Part shown: positions 35,820-44,511 of the stretch, one piece after another | Position numbering within the stretch: the first letter of the stretch is position 1 | Layout of the letters: the number at the start of each line of letters is the position of its first letter | DNA from: Eubacteriaceae bacterium UBA6119 | GTDB taxonomy: Bacteria; Bacillota; Clostridia; Eubacteriales; UBA1433 | Assembly (NCBI GenBank): GCA_002423395.1 | Contig: DIVZ01000005.1 | Location: forward strand, 186,001 to 250,000 | Length of the DNA stretch: 64,000 nt | Direction: 5' to 3' | The notes under the pieces: generated by a model | Database searches by the model: none | The model's input: only the letters and a program-made list of their open reading frames with translations | What the model was told of the DNA's origin: nothing | Translations under genes and position numbers: made by a program

Positions 35820-36272
35820 ATGAAAGAAAGATTAATCGCGTATTTTATAATTTTATTACTTGTCATTATATCAGACCAGTCTCTGAAGCGTTACTTCGTA
35901 AAACATTATGGTATTAACAGCGTCATGCCTTTAAAAAACAAAAGATACAGAATATGCGTCATGAAAAACAAAGGGGCGTTTTTGGGGCTTGGAAAAAAAT
36001 ATCCCGCAGCGGTAGCGTTAATTACTGCGGGGTTGATATTTGTTTTATTAGTTTATTGTCTTGTATCCGATGAGCCTGAAATAATGCGCTGCGCGCTTGC
36101 CGCTCTGCTAAGCGCCGCCGTGTCAAACCTTATAGACAGAATAACGTACAAAGGCGTTATAGACTATCTGAGCATCAGAATATTAAACAGAAACATTGTA
36201 ATTAATCTTGCCGACGTAATAATTTTCGCAAGCGCGGGGGTATATCTCATTTCAGATTTATTTTATAAATAA
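35820..36272 (+). CDS. lspA: Lipoprotein signal peptidase (signal peptidase II)
   Basis: LspA is an inner-membrane aspartyl protease that cleaves prolipoprotein signal peptides. The 150-residue protein has four hydrophobic segments, the DQSLKRY motif near residue 19, the MKNKGAFLGLG loop in place of the usual NxGAAFG, SNLIDRI with one catalytic aspartate near 104, and NLADVIIF with the second near 136. The start at 35820 follows GGAGCAT; the longer frame from 35760 has no ribosome binding site and begins within the terminator. It is convergent with the dehydratase-activase genes with only two bases between stops. Confidence 0.88.
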   Translation: MKERLIAYFIILLLVIISDQSLKRYFVKHYGINSVMPLKNKRYRICVMKNKGAFLGLGKKYPAAVALITAGLIFVLLVYCLVSDEPEIMRCALAALLSAAVSNLIDRITYKGVIDYLSIRILNRNIVINLADVIIFASAGVYLISDLFYK

Positions 36273-36274
36273 TA

Positions 36275-37609
36275 TTACATGGCTTTTAAGCAATGAGTTT
36301 TATCGGCTTGTTTATCCGCTGATATGTCTGCTTTTGCAGTCTGCTTTTCGAGGTTTTTTCTCGCTGTAGAAAGCATTAATTTTATTCTGTTTTCCTGATT
36401 TATTTTTGTAGCGCCCGAGTCATAGTCAATTGCAACTATGTTAGAATCAGGGAAATTTTTCTTTATTTTTCGTATCATGCCTTTGCCGACTACATGATTA
36501 GGCAGACACCCGAAAGGCTGTGTGCAGATAATATTATCTACTCCGCAGTCTATAAGCTCAAGCATTTCCGCTGTTAAAAGCCAGCCTTCACCCATTTTGT
36601 TGCCCGTGCTCACATAACCTTTTACAAGGGCTCTTATATGCTCAAACTTCTGCATCGGCCGAAAAGTGGAATGTTTTTTTATGCTGTGAGTTACCTTAGC
36701 CTGAAGCGAATAAATTGCGTTTAACGCGAACTTCATTACTTTGCTCATTATAAATTTTACTTTATACAGTTCATAATCGTGCACCGTGTTATACATTGCG
36801 TACAGCACAAAATCCAAAAGTGACGGAACTACAACTTCAGCGTCTTCGCTGTGCAGGAAGTCTTCTAAATTGTTGTTTCCAAGAGCCGCGTATTTAATGT
36901 AAATTTCACCGACAACGCCGACTTTTACTTTCGGTTTCATATCAAGCTTTATTTCGGCGAAGTCACGTACAATGCCTTCAAAATTCTTTTTAGCTTTTTT
37001 GGGAAGAAAGTTTTTCGAGCTCTTCATCTGAACGTTTATTTCTTCAACCCATTTATCTAAAACTTTCTGTGTATCGCCCGTATTTACTTCGTACGGTTTT
37101 GTCTGATTGGAAAGCCACATAAGCAAATCGCCGTAAATAACAGCGTATAAAAACTGCACAGCCATTTTTAATGTCATTTTAAAGCCCGGGTTTTTCTCAA
37201 GCCCTACTGCGTTGAATGAAATAACGGGGATATAATCCATATTGTGGTTTTTAAGTGTTTTTCGTATAAGGTGAATATAGTTTGACGCCCTGCAGCCGCC
37301 GCCTGTCTGGCTCATTATAAAAGCGGTTTTGTGTACGTCGTATTTACCGCTTTTAATTGCGTGCATTAATTGCCCTGTTGTTAAAAGCGCGGGGTAACAT
37401 ATGTCGTTATGAACATCGCGCAGACCTTCTTCAATTATTTCATGCCCTATAGTATCAAGCAGCTCCGCGTTATATCCGTGCAAATGAAATACGTTTTGCA
37501 AAAATCCGAAATGAATGGGAAGCATCATGGGCATAAGCAGAGTATAGTCTTTTTTCATTTCTTTTGTAAATATCAAACGTCCTTTTTTATCGTATATCAG
37601 CTCAGCCAT
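36275..37609 (-). CDS. 2-hydroxyacyl-CoA dehydratase-like protein, C-terminal module of an activase system
   Basis: A 444-residue protein of the family found at the C-terminal end of long clostridial acyl-CoA dehydratase activase proteins. It has a cysteine-bearing NDICYPALLTTGQ near residue 69, TGGGCRASNY near 102, and QPFGCLPNHVVGKG near 366. These cysteines could hold an iron-sulphur cluster as in HgdB-type subunits. Its ATG overlaps the end of the upstream gene by 8 nt with a GGAGGG site, so translation is coupled. In many Clostridia the equivalent is a single chain of about 1,400 residues; here it is two genes totalling about 1,424 residues. The substrate is unknown. Confidence 0.82.
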   Translation of the reverse strand: MAELIYDKKGRLIFTKEMKKDYTLLMPMMLPIHFGFLQNVFHLHGYNAELLDTIGHEIIEEGLRDVHNDICYPALLTTGQLMHAIKSGKYDVHKTAFIMSQTGGGCRASNYIHLIRKTLKNHNMDYIPVISFNAVGLEKNPGFKMTLKMAVQFLYAVIYGDLLMWLSNQTKPYEVNTGDTQKVLDKWVEEINVQMKSSKNFLPKKAKKNFEGIVRDFAEIKLDMKPKVKVGVVGEIYIKYAALGNNNLEDFLHSEDAEVVVPSLLDFVLYAMYNTVHDYELYKVKFIMSKVMKFALNAIYSLQAKVTHSIKKHSTFRPMQKFEHIRALVKGYVSTGNKMGEGWLLTAEMLELIDCGVDNIICTQPFGCLPNHVVGKGMIRKIKKNFPDSNIVAIDYDSGATKINQENRIKLMLSTARKNLEKQTAKADISADKQADKTHCLKAM

Positions 37610-40544
37610 TTTCCAACCCTCCGTTTCTTGCCTGGTCTATAGCCGCTATCAGGCTTCGAATTCTTATTCTTGCTGCTCCTAAATTATTTATTTCATCTAT
37701 TTTTATCTGAGTGTATATTTTGCCTTCTTTTTCGAGTATTTCTCTTACTTCATCTGTTGTAACCGCGTCAAGCCCGCATCCGAACGAAACCAGTTGAATT
37801 AAGTTCATATTCTCTTTGTCTTTGATATATCTGGCAGCCGCATAAAGCCTTGCGTGATATGTCCATTGGTTTACAACAGTGCACGGCTGTTTTTCAACAT
37901 AAGCGCTGATACTGTCTTCGCTTAATACCGCGAGGTTAAGGGATGTTATCAGCCTGTCTATTCCGTGGTTTATTTCGGGGTCAATATGGTAAGGTCTGCC
38001 CGCGAGAACAATAATGTCAAGATTATTTTCTTGCGCGTATTTTATGCTTTCCTGCCCATATTTCAAAATAACTTTTTTGTATTCATAATAAGCGTCATAA
38101 GCAGCTTGAGTTGCTTTTTTAATTTCTTTTTTAGTTATATTATACAGTTTTGATAAGCTCTGGTATATTCTTAATTCAAAAATACGCCTGTCATAAATTG
38201 CCAGATAAGGGTATATATATGTTATGCCGCCTAAAACATCCATATTGCATTTTAGAAGTTCGGGGTAATACGCGACAACGGGACAATTGTAGTGATTATC
38301 GCCTTTTTTCTCGTCAAAATTATATGGCATGCAAGGATAAAAAATAGTGTCAACGCCTTTAGATAGTAAGTTTTCGATATGCCCGTGCATCAGCTTAGCC
38401 GGGTAACATACGGTATCGGATGGAATTGTATGCTGACCTGTCTGATACATTTCTCTTGTGGATATATCTGAAATAACAACTTCAAAACCCAAAGAGGTAA
38501 AAAATGCATGATAAAACGGCAGGTTTTCATACATATTCAAACCATATGGCATACCTATTTTGCCGAATTTTCCTTCAGCAGATTTTAAAGACGTTAAATA
38601 GTTTAGTTTAAAATCATAAATATTGGGAATATCTTTATTAGTATTATTGCTTCCGAGAGGTCTTTCACATCGGTTTCCTGAAATAAATCTTCTGTTGTTT
38701 TCAAAAGTATTTATAGTGAGTTTGCATTTGTTTGTACATCCTGCGCAGGTTGCCGCTTTTGATGTGTGAACAAAATGATTAAGTTGTTCCATAGTTAATA
38801 GATTGGATTTATCTTTTTTTGGCCGCATGGATGCGACAGCGCAGCCGTAGGCGCCCATAAGTCCGGCTATTGAAGGTCTTGTTACATGTTTACCTGTTTC
38901 TATTTCAAAGCTTCGCAGAATTGCGTCGTTTAAAAACGTGCCGCCCTGAACTACTATGTGGCTTCCAATATCATCCGCGTTTCTTGCTCTTATTACTTTG
39001 TATAAAGCATTTTTTATTACGCTTATTGCAAGACCCGCGGAAATGTCCTCAATACTTGCTCCGTCTTTTTGCGCCTGTTTTACGGAAGAATTCATAAAAA
39101 CAGTGCAGCGCGAACCCAAATTTACGGGATGCGCTGATTTTAAGGCAAGAGCGGTAAAGCGTGGCATATCATAACCCAGCGCGCGCGCAAACGTTTCTAT
39201 AAATGAGCCGCATCCTGAAGAACACGCTTCGTTTAAAACAATAGAGTCAATGGCGTTGTTTTTGATTTTAAAACATTTAATATCCTGACCGCCGATATCA
39301 ATTATAAAATCAACTTCTGGATTGAACTTTTTTGCCGCTATGAAATGAGCCATAGTCTCGACAAGACCTGAATCTATGTTAAAAGCGTTTTTAATTAAAT
39401 CTTCTCCGTACCCCGTAACAGTGCTGCCTTTAATTTGTATTCTGTCTTCGCACAATTGGTATATTTTTTTCAGATGATCAAGTACTATCGGTACAGGCTC
39501 TCCTGCGTTAAGAGTGTAAAAAGAATAAAGTATTTTACAGTCTGATGTTATCAGAACCATTTTTGTGGTTGTGCTGCCCGCGTCTATTCCTAAATACGCG
39601 TCTCCGCAATATGTTGATATGTCTGCTTGCCGGACGTCCGTAATATTATGCCTGTTTTTAAAAGCTTCATATTCCGCTTCATCTTTAAATAACGCGGGAA
39701 GAGTTTCTATTATTGTTTTAGCGTTAGCGGCATCCGTAAGCCTTTTTATTATATCATCATAAGTATATCTCTGATTGTTTACTGAGTGAATAGCCGCGCC
39801 GATTGCAATATAATACTGCGAATTGTCGGGAAAAATTGCGCCGCTTGTGAGATTTAACGATTCTTTAAATCTTATTTTCAATCCCTGCAGGAATGTAAGA
39901 GGTCCGCCTAAAAACACAACATTTCCGTCAATTTTCCTTCCTTGGGCAAGACCGGTAATAGTTTGATCAACAACCGCCTGATAAATGCTCGCGGCTATAT
40001 CCTCTTTTTTCGCGCCTTGATTTAACAGCGGCTGTATGTCGCTTTTTGCAAACACACCGCAGCGCGAAGCTATATTGTAAATTTTATCATATTTCAAGCT
40101 AAGCTCATCAAGTTCCGTTACAGACACATTCATAAGCGTGGCCATTTGGTCAATAAAAGCGCCCGTGCCGCCTGCGCACGTGCCGTTCATACGTTCTTCT
40201 GTTCCGCCGGTTAAAAAAATTATTTTCGCGTCTTCGCCGCCGAGTTCCACAACAACATCAGCATAAGGCAAAAATTGCTCTACGGCTATTTTGGTTGCAA
40301 AAACTTCCTGCACAAAATCTATTCCTGCTTGCTTGCTTGTGCCCAGACCTGCCGAGCCCGTTATAGATACAGTGGAATCATCATCGCATAAAAGACTTTT
40401 TACATCTTGCATTAATTTGAGAGTCTCTGTTCTGACTTTGGAATAATGCCTTGTGTAATATTTGTGTAATATATTATATTGCTCATCGAGTACTACAACT
40501 TTTACTGTTGTTGAACCTATATCGATACCTACATGTTTTGTCAT
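37602..40544 (-). CDS. Acyl-CoA dehydratase activase (tandem BadF/HgdC ATPase plus DUF2229)
   Basis: A 980-residue protein with two ASKHA-fold ATPase modules of the HgdC/BadF type. Module 1 starts KHVGIDIGSTTVKVV and has NGTCAGGTGAFIDQM near residue 141, and module 2 starts YLGIDAGSTTTKMVL near 320 with ACSSGCGSFIETFA near 443. A cysteine-rich CAGCTNKC/SGNRCERP region near 630-660 precedes a DUF2229-like domain containing MPYGLNMYENLPF. Activases of this group use ATP to push an electron into a [4Fe-4S] dehydratase. The partner gene overlaps its 3' end. It diverges from the SCIFF peptide gene across an inverted repeat. Confidence 0.9.
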   Translation of the reverse strand: MTKHVGIDIGSTTVKVVVLDEQYNILHKYYTRHYSKVRTETLKLMQDVKSLLCDDDSTVSITGSAGLGTSKQAGIDFVQEVFATKIAVEQFLPYADVVVELGGEDAKIIFLTGGTEERMNGTCAGGTGAFIDQMATLMNVSVTELDELSLKYDKIYNIASRCGVFAKSDIQPLLNQGAKKEDIAASIYQAVVDQTITGLAQGRKIDGNVVFLGGPLTFLQGLKIRFKESLNLTSGAIFPDNSQYYIAIGAAIHSVNNQRYTYDDIIKRLTDAANAKTIIETLPALFKDEAEYEAFKNRHNITDVRQADISTYCGDAYLGIDAGSTTTKMVLITSDCKILYSFYTLNAGEPVPIVLDHLKKIYQLCEDRIQIKGSTVTGYGEDLIKNAFNIDSGLVETMAHFIAAKKFNPEVDFIIDIGGQDIKCFKIKNNAIDSIVLNEACSSGCGSFIETFARALGYDMPRFTALALKSAHPVNLGSRCTVFMNSSVKQAQKDGASIEDISAGLAISVIKNALYKVIRARNADDIGSHIVVQGGTFLNDAILRSFEIETGKHVTRPSIAGLMGAYGCAVASMRPKKDKSNLLTMEQLNHFVHTSKAATCAGCTNKCKLTINTFENNRRFISGNRCERPLGSNNTNKDIPNIYDFKLNYLTSLKSAEGKFGKIGMPYGLNMYENLPFYHAFFTSLGFEVVISDISTREMYQTGQHTIPSDTVCYPAKLMHGHIENLLSKGVDTIFYPCMPYNFDEKKGDNHYNCPVVAYYPELLKCNMDVLGGITYIYPYLAIYDRRIFELRIYQSLSKLYNITKKEIKKATQAAYDAYYEYKKVILKYGQESIKYAQENNLDIIVLAGRPYHIDPEINHGIDRLITSLNLAVLSEDSISAYVEKQPCTVVNQWTYHARLYAAARYIKDKENMNLIQLVSFGCGLDAVTTDEVREILEKEGKIYTQIKIDEINNLGAARIRIRSLIAAIDQARNGGLENG

Positions 40545-40600
40545 TAATTATTGCTCCTAAAAATATCCATATACAATATTATATTATAACATATGATACA

Positions 40601-40633
40601 TTAAAATTCTTAATCTATCGTTAAGAATTTTAA
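40601..40633. repeat. 13-bp perfect inverted repeat between divergent genes
   Basis: TTAAAATTCTTAA (40601-40613), seven bases, TTAAGAATTTTAA (40621-40633). It lies between the divergent activase and SCIFF genes and lacks a T-run on either side, so an operator is more likely than a terminator. I cannot name a protein for it. Confidence 0.6.
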
Positions 40634-40655
40634 TATATGAGATGTATAAATGATA

Positions 40656-40684
40656 TTGCTTTTTAATATATATATTGGTACAAT
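40656..40684 (+). promoter_or_regulatory. Promoter of the SCIFF operon
   Basis: TTGCTT (40656-40661) and TACAAT (40679-40684) are spaced by 17 nt, and TGG just before TACAAT makes it an extended -10 element. Confidence 0.6.
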
Positions 40685-40716
40685 TACTAATATTCTATTG
40701 TAACAGAGGTGAAATT

Positions 40717-40863
40717 GTGAAACATATAAGACAAATTAATAATAAAGCCAAGGAAATTAAATCTGTCGGTTGTGCAGAATGCCGTTCTGCATGCCAGTCA
40801 GCATGTAAAACATCATGCACTGTCGGAAATCAATCGTGTGAAAATAAAGAAAACAAGCAGTAA
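40717..40863 (+). CDS. scfA: SCIFF ranthipeptide precursor
   Basis: A 48-residue ribosomal peptide, begun by GTG at 40717 with GAGGTG upstream. It has the six-cysteines-in-forty-five pattern: Cys19, 22, 26, 30, 34 and 41, in GCAECRSACQSACKTSC and QSC. The leader part KHIRQINNKAKEIKSVG is the usual recognition region. SCIFF peptides are near-universal in Clostridia and are modified by the adjacent radical-SAM maturase, which forms thioether crosslinks from cysteines. The biological role of the product is not settled. The frame starting at 40675 would add 14 residues without homology. Confidence 0.95.
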   Translation: MKHIRQINNKAKEIKSVGCAECRSACQSACKTSCTVGNQSCENKENKQ

Positions 40864-40888
40864 ATGCAAAGCATTTACTGCTGTTTTT
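40856..40888 (+). terminator. Hairpin with T-run between SCIFF precursor and maturase
   Basis: A perfect 12-bp stem AGCAGTAAATGC/GCATTTACTGCT with loop AAA, followed by GTTTTT. It includes the precursor's stop codon and sits 15 nt before the maturase start. It looks like an intrinsic terminator allowing partial read-through, giving more precursor than enzyme. Confidence 0.8.
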
Positions 40889-40902
40889 AAGAGAGGCAAA
40901 AT

Positions 40903-42246
40903 ATGTTGCATAAATTTTATAAAAACGGATTGCATATAGTGTATGATAATGTCAGCGGAGTTTTGTTTGAAACAGACGCTTTAGCATACGATATTTTAGA
41001 ATATATCAATACTGACAATGATGAAAAAATAACAGAAATTTTTAAAAACAAACACGATTTATCGGAAATAAAAGAAACAATATATGAGCTTAGAAATCTG
41101 ATTAATGAAAAATTAATATTTGAAGAAGAAAAAAACTATAAGCAGGGAGAAAACTTCGGAATAATAAAAGCGCTTTGCCTAAACATTGCTCATGACTGTG
41201 ATTTGCGATGCAAATACTGCTTTGCGTCTCAAGGAAGCTATAACAGCAAAAGAGCGCTTATGAGCTATGATGTCGCCAAAGCGTCAATTGATTTTTTAAT
41301 TACCAACAGCGGAAAAAGGCATAATTTAGAAATCGATTTTTTCGGTGGAGAGCCTCTGCTTAATTTTGAAGTTGTAAAACAAACAGTACTGTACGCAAAA
41401 CAGCGTGAAAAAGAATCAGGCAAGAAATTTAAATTCACACTGACTACCAACGCGCTTAAATTAGATGCCGAAACAGGCGACTTTTTAAATGAGCATATGG
41501 ATAACGTTGTTCTCAGCCTTGACGGAAGAGCGGAAATTCATGACGCAATGCGTCCGCTGAAGAACGGACAAGCAAGCTATGACATAATAATAAAAAATAT
41601 TCTTGACTTTGTTAAGAAAAGAAAAGATAAAGAGTATTATGTAAGGGGCACATACACAGCTCTTAACAGAGATTTTTCGCAAGACGTAATACATATGTCA
41701 AATTTGGGCATAAAAAATATTTCGGTTGAGCCCGTAAGCAGCGACGTAAGATTTAAATATTCATTAGCAGATACAGATATGGATGCACTTGACAGTGAAT
41801 ACGATAAAATTGCGCAGGAATATATAAAAAGAAAAGGTAAGGACAATGAATTTTTATTTTTTCATTTTAATATAGATATCAATTCGTCTCCTTGCGTTTA
41901 TAAAAAAATCTCCGGTTGCGGAGCGGGAACAGACTACATGGCTGTATCACCCGACGGCAAATTGTATCCTTGCCACCAATTCGATTCAATTGAAAAATTT
42001 TGTATAGGCAATGTTTTTGACGGAATTATAAATAAAGAAATAGGACAGGATTTTTTTGCTACAAACATTTTAACTAAAGAAGAGTGCAAAAACTGCTGGG
42101 CAAAATATCACTGCGGCGGAGGTTGCTATGCGGCAGGCTATAAAGCCAACAATGACATACATAAGAATGATAATTTGGCATGCGAAATGCTCAAAAAAAG
42201 GCTTGAATATGCGTTAATGATTAAAGTTATTCAATCTAAGAGTTGA
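40903..42246 (+). CDS. scfB: SCIFF radical-SAM maturase (thioether synthase)
   Basis: A 447-residue radical-SAM/SPASM enzyme that installs Cys-derived thioether links in the SCIFF peptide. Residues 1-85 form the peptide-recognition (RRE-like) domain. The radical-SAM cluster ligands are Cys99, Cys103 and Cys106 (CDLRCKYC). The SAM-binding FFGGEPLLN follows near 147. The C-terminal SPASM region binds two more clusters through the cysteines in CGAG, YPCHQFD, CKNCWAKYHCGGGC and LACEM. It is downstream of scfA and the hairpin, and is followed by secDF, the typical clostridial arrangement. Confidence 0.95.
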   Translation: MLHKFYKNGLHIVYDNVSGVLFETDALAYDILEYINTDNDEKITEIFKNKHDLSEIKETIYELRNLINEKLIFEEEKNYKQGENFGIIKALCLNIAHDCDLRCKYCFASQGSYNSKRALMSYDVAKASIDFLITNSGKRHNLEIDFFGGEPLLNFEVVKQTVLYAKQREKESGKKFKFTLTTNALKLDAETGDFLNEHMDNVVLSLDGRAEIHDAMRPLKNGQASYDIIIKNILDFVKKRKDKEYYVRGTYTALNRDFSQDVIHMSNLGIKNISVEPVSSDVRFKYSLADTDMDALDSEYDKIAQEYIKRKGKDNEFLFFHFNIDINSSPCVYKKISGCGAGTDYMAVSPDGKLYPCHQFDSIEKFCIGNVFDGIINKEIGQDFFATNILTKEECKNCWAKYHCGGGCYAAGYKANNDIHKNDNLACEMLKKRLEYALMIKVIQSKS

Positions 42247-42331
42247 CTATATTAACAATTAAGATTTATAATATTAAGGATATTGTACTAAAATATAGAA
42301 TTCTTTATTAACAGAAAAAGAGGACTTTAAT

Positions 42332-43594
42332 ATGAATGTAAAAAATACTGTTAAACTGACAGTTATTTTATTAATTCTTATACTTGTACTGGCAGTTATA
42401 TTTTTCGGAATACCGCTAAGCAAAATTGTAGGTTACTATGATATTCCGCCCGTTATTGATTCTATTAATTACGGGCTTGATTTGACGGGCGGCGTTTATG
42501 TGGTACTGGAAGCGGATACTTCAACGACAACAGACAGTGATGCCGTTGACCGGTCTATTGCTACAATAAGAGAGCGTATTGACGCGCTTGGGGTAAAGGA
42601 ACCTACAATTACCAAACAAGGAGCAAATCGCATCCGTATATCAATTCCTGATATAGCGGACCAGGAGCAGGCTCTTGAAATTATAGGCAAGACGGCGCAG
42701 CTGGAATTTTTGGCGCCCGATAAAAAAACTGTGCTGTTTACCGGCGATGTCGTTTCTGACGCAAAAGGCGTATATCAGCAAAATTCAAGCGGAGTGAAAG
42801 AAGCGGTTGTAAGTCTTACTTTCAGTTCTGAAGGCAAAAAGCTGTTTGCCGATGCTACGCAAAAGTACTACGGACAGATTATTTATATAACTCTAGACGG
42901 AAAAGTAATTTCCGATCCTAAAGTAAATGCGGTTATAACTGACGGACAAGCTGTCATTGAAGGTGTAGGCACGCTGCAGGAAGCAAGCAACCTCGCTATG
43001 CTTATAAAAGGCGGCGCGCTGCCGGTTAAACTTACTCCCGTAGAGATAAGGACTATAGGTCCTACGCTCGGGCAGAATTCTCTAAGCACCAGCGTAACGG
43101 CTGCGGGTATCGGCGTTATTTTGATTTTCATATTTATGATTATAATGTATAAAGTTCCGGGATTCATATCCTGTATCGGCCTGTTATTCTATATAGCAAT
43201 AACATTGCTTATATTATCGGCATTGCAGGTCACACTGACGCTTCCCGGTATTGCGGGTATTATACTTTCCATAGGCATGGCAGTCGATGCGAATGTAATT
43301 ATATTTGAGAGATTAAGAGAAGAGTTATGGCTCGGTAAAAGCGTGCTGCTTTCTGTAAAAGTAGGATTTAACAGGGCTATGAGTACAATAGTCGACTCGA
43401 ATATTACAACTCTGATTGCGGGGCTCGCGCTGTTTGTTATAGGAACAGGCACGGTAAAAGGTTTTGCGCTAACGCTCATGATAGGTATTTTAGTGAGTAT
43501 GTTTACCGCAATTGTAATTACAAAGAAACTATTGTTGATAATGTACTCGACAAATATTTTATCAGCACCAAAAAATTATGGGGCTAAGGGGTGA
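42332..43594 (+). CDS. secD: Protein translocase subunit SecD
   Basis: A 420-residue accessory subunit of the Sec translocon that uses the proton gradient to help pull out exported proteins. It has a first membrane helix (about 8-28), GLDLTGGVYVVLEAD near residue 49, a periplasmic-type P1 region, and a C-terminal block of five helices with the IGMAVDANVIIFERLREE signature near 312. It is followed by secF, whose GTG/ATG region overlaps the secD stop. An 85-nt gap separates it from the maturase without a clear terminator. Confidence 0.95.
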   Translation: MNVKNTVKLTVILLILILVLAVIFFGIPLSKIVGYYDIPPVIDSINYGLDLTGGVYVVLEADTSTTTDSDAVDRSIATIRERIDALGVKEPTITKQGANRIRISIPDIADQEQALEIIGKTAQLEFLAPDKKTVLFTGDVVSDAKGVYQQNSSGVKEAVVSLTFSSEGKKLFADATQKYYGQIIYITLDGKVISDPKVNAVITDGQAVIEGVGTLQEASNLAMLIKGGALPVKLTPVEIRTIGPTLGQNSLSTSVTAAGIGVILIFIFMIIMYKVPGFISCIGLLFYIAITLLILSALQVTLTLPGIAGIILSIGMAVDANVIIFERLREELWLGKSVLLSVKVGFNRAMSTIVDSNITTLIAGLALFVIGTGTVKGFALTLMIGILVSMFTAIVITKKLLLIMYSTNILSAPKNYGAKG

Positions 43595-43599
43595 GCGAT

Positions 43600-44493
43600 A
43601 TGAAACTAAAAGTAATGAAACATGCTAAATTGTTTTTGATAATTTCCTTAGTTGTAATTCTTATCGGTATAGGGTTCATATTTATAAAAGGATTGAATTA
43701 CGGCATTGACTTCCGAGGCGGAACAATTGTAAACATAGAGCTCGGCAAACAATTCACTACCGATGAAATAAGGCAGATTACTGATAATTACGACAAAAGC
43801 GCGGATATAACATACTCGGGCGACAATAAAACGCAGGTAGTTATAAGCACCAAAGAAGACCTTACTGACCAGCAAAGAAAGCAGATGTTTGAGGATTTTG
43901 AAGAAAAATATAATCTGGACGCGTCGGCTCTTATTTCAATAGATAAAGTAAGCGCGGCAATCGGCTCGGAAATGGCTGTTCAGTCAATGTGGGCGATTAT
44001 TGCAGTTATAGTAGGCATACTCATTTATGTAAGCATCCGTTTTGAATTCTTATTCGGATTTTCTGCGATTATATGTTTGTTCCATGATGTTATGATTGTC
44101 ATTAGCGTTTATGCAATAGCGCAGATACAGGTAAATACTCCTTTCATAGCGGCAGTGCTTACTATTTTAGGTTTTTCGATAAACGATACAATTGTTGTAT
44201 TTGACAGAATAAGAGAAAACAGAAAACGCTACGGAAAGCATGATTATACCGCTTTAGTAGATGACAGCGTAAGCCAGACAATAAGAAGAAGCATAAACAC
44301 AACTGCTACCGTACTGATAGCAATTACGACATTATACATTTTGGGAGTTGAGGAAATCAGAGATTTCGCGCTGCCGTTAATAATAGGCTTTTTAGGCGGC
44401 ACATATTCCTCTATTTGCATAGCAAGTCCGCTTTGGGCGATATTGCAGGAGAGATCTGACAAGCGAAGAAAATTAAAAACTGCAAGAAGATAA
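43600..44493 (+). CDS. secF: Protein translocase subunit SecF
   Basis: A 297-residue six-helix partner of SecD. It has the GLNYGIDFRGGTIVNIEL opening near residue 27 and the GFSINDTIVVFDRIREN signature near 191. The ATG at 43600 is chosen because AAGGGGTGA, covering the secD stop, is its ribosome binding site; the GTG at 43591 is also possible. recJ begins 18 nt downstream with its own AAAGGA site, so secDF-recJ are probably one message. Confidence 0.95.
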   Translation: MKLKVMKHAKLFLIISLVVILIGIGFIFIKGLNYGIDFRGGTIVNIELGKQFTTDEIRQITDNYDKSADITYSGDNKTQVVISTKEDLTDQQRKQMFEDFEEKYNLDASALISIDKVSAAIGSEMAVQSMWAIIAVIVGILIYVSIRFEFLFGFSAIICLFHDVMIVISVYAIAQIQVNTPFIAAVLTILGFSINDTIVVFDRIRENRKRYGKHDYTALVDDSVSQTIRRSINTTATVLIAITTLYILGVEEIRDFALPLIIGFLGGTYSSICIASPLWAILQERSDKRRKLKTARR

Positions 44494-44511
44494 AATGATA
44501 AAAGGATAAAA

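Noticed and set aside
36275..40544. Frameshifted pseudogene of a fused activase
   Set aside because: The second gene has its own ATG and GGAGGG site, both frames are intact to their ends, and an 8-nt overlap is a normal coupled junction.
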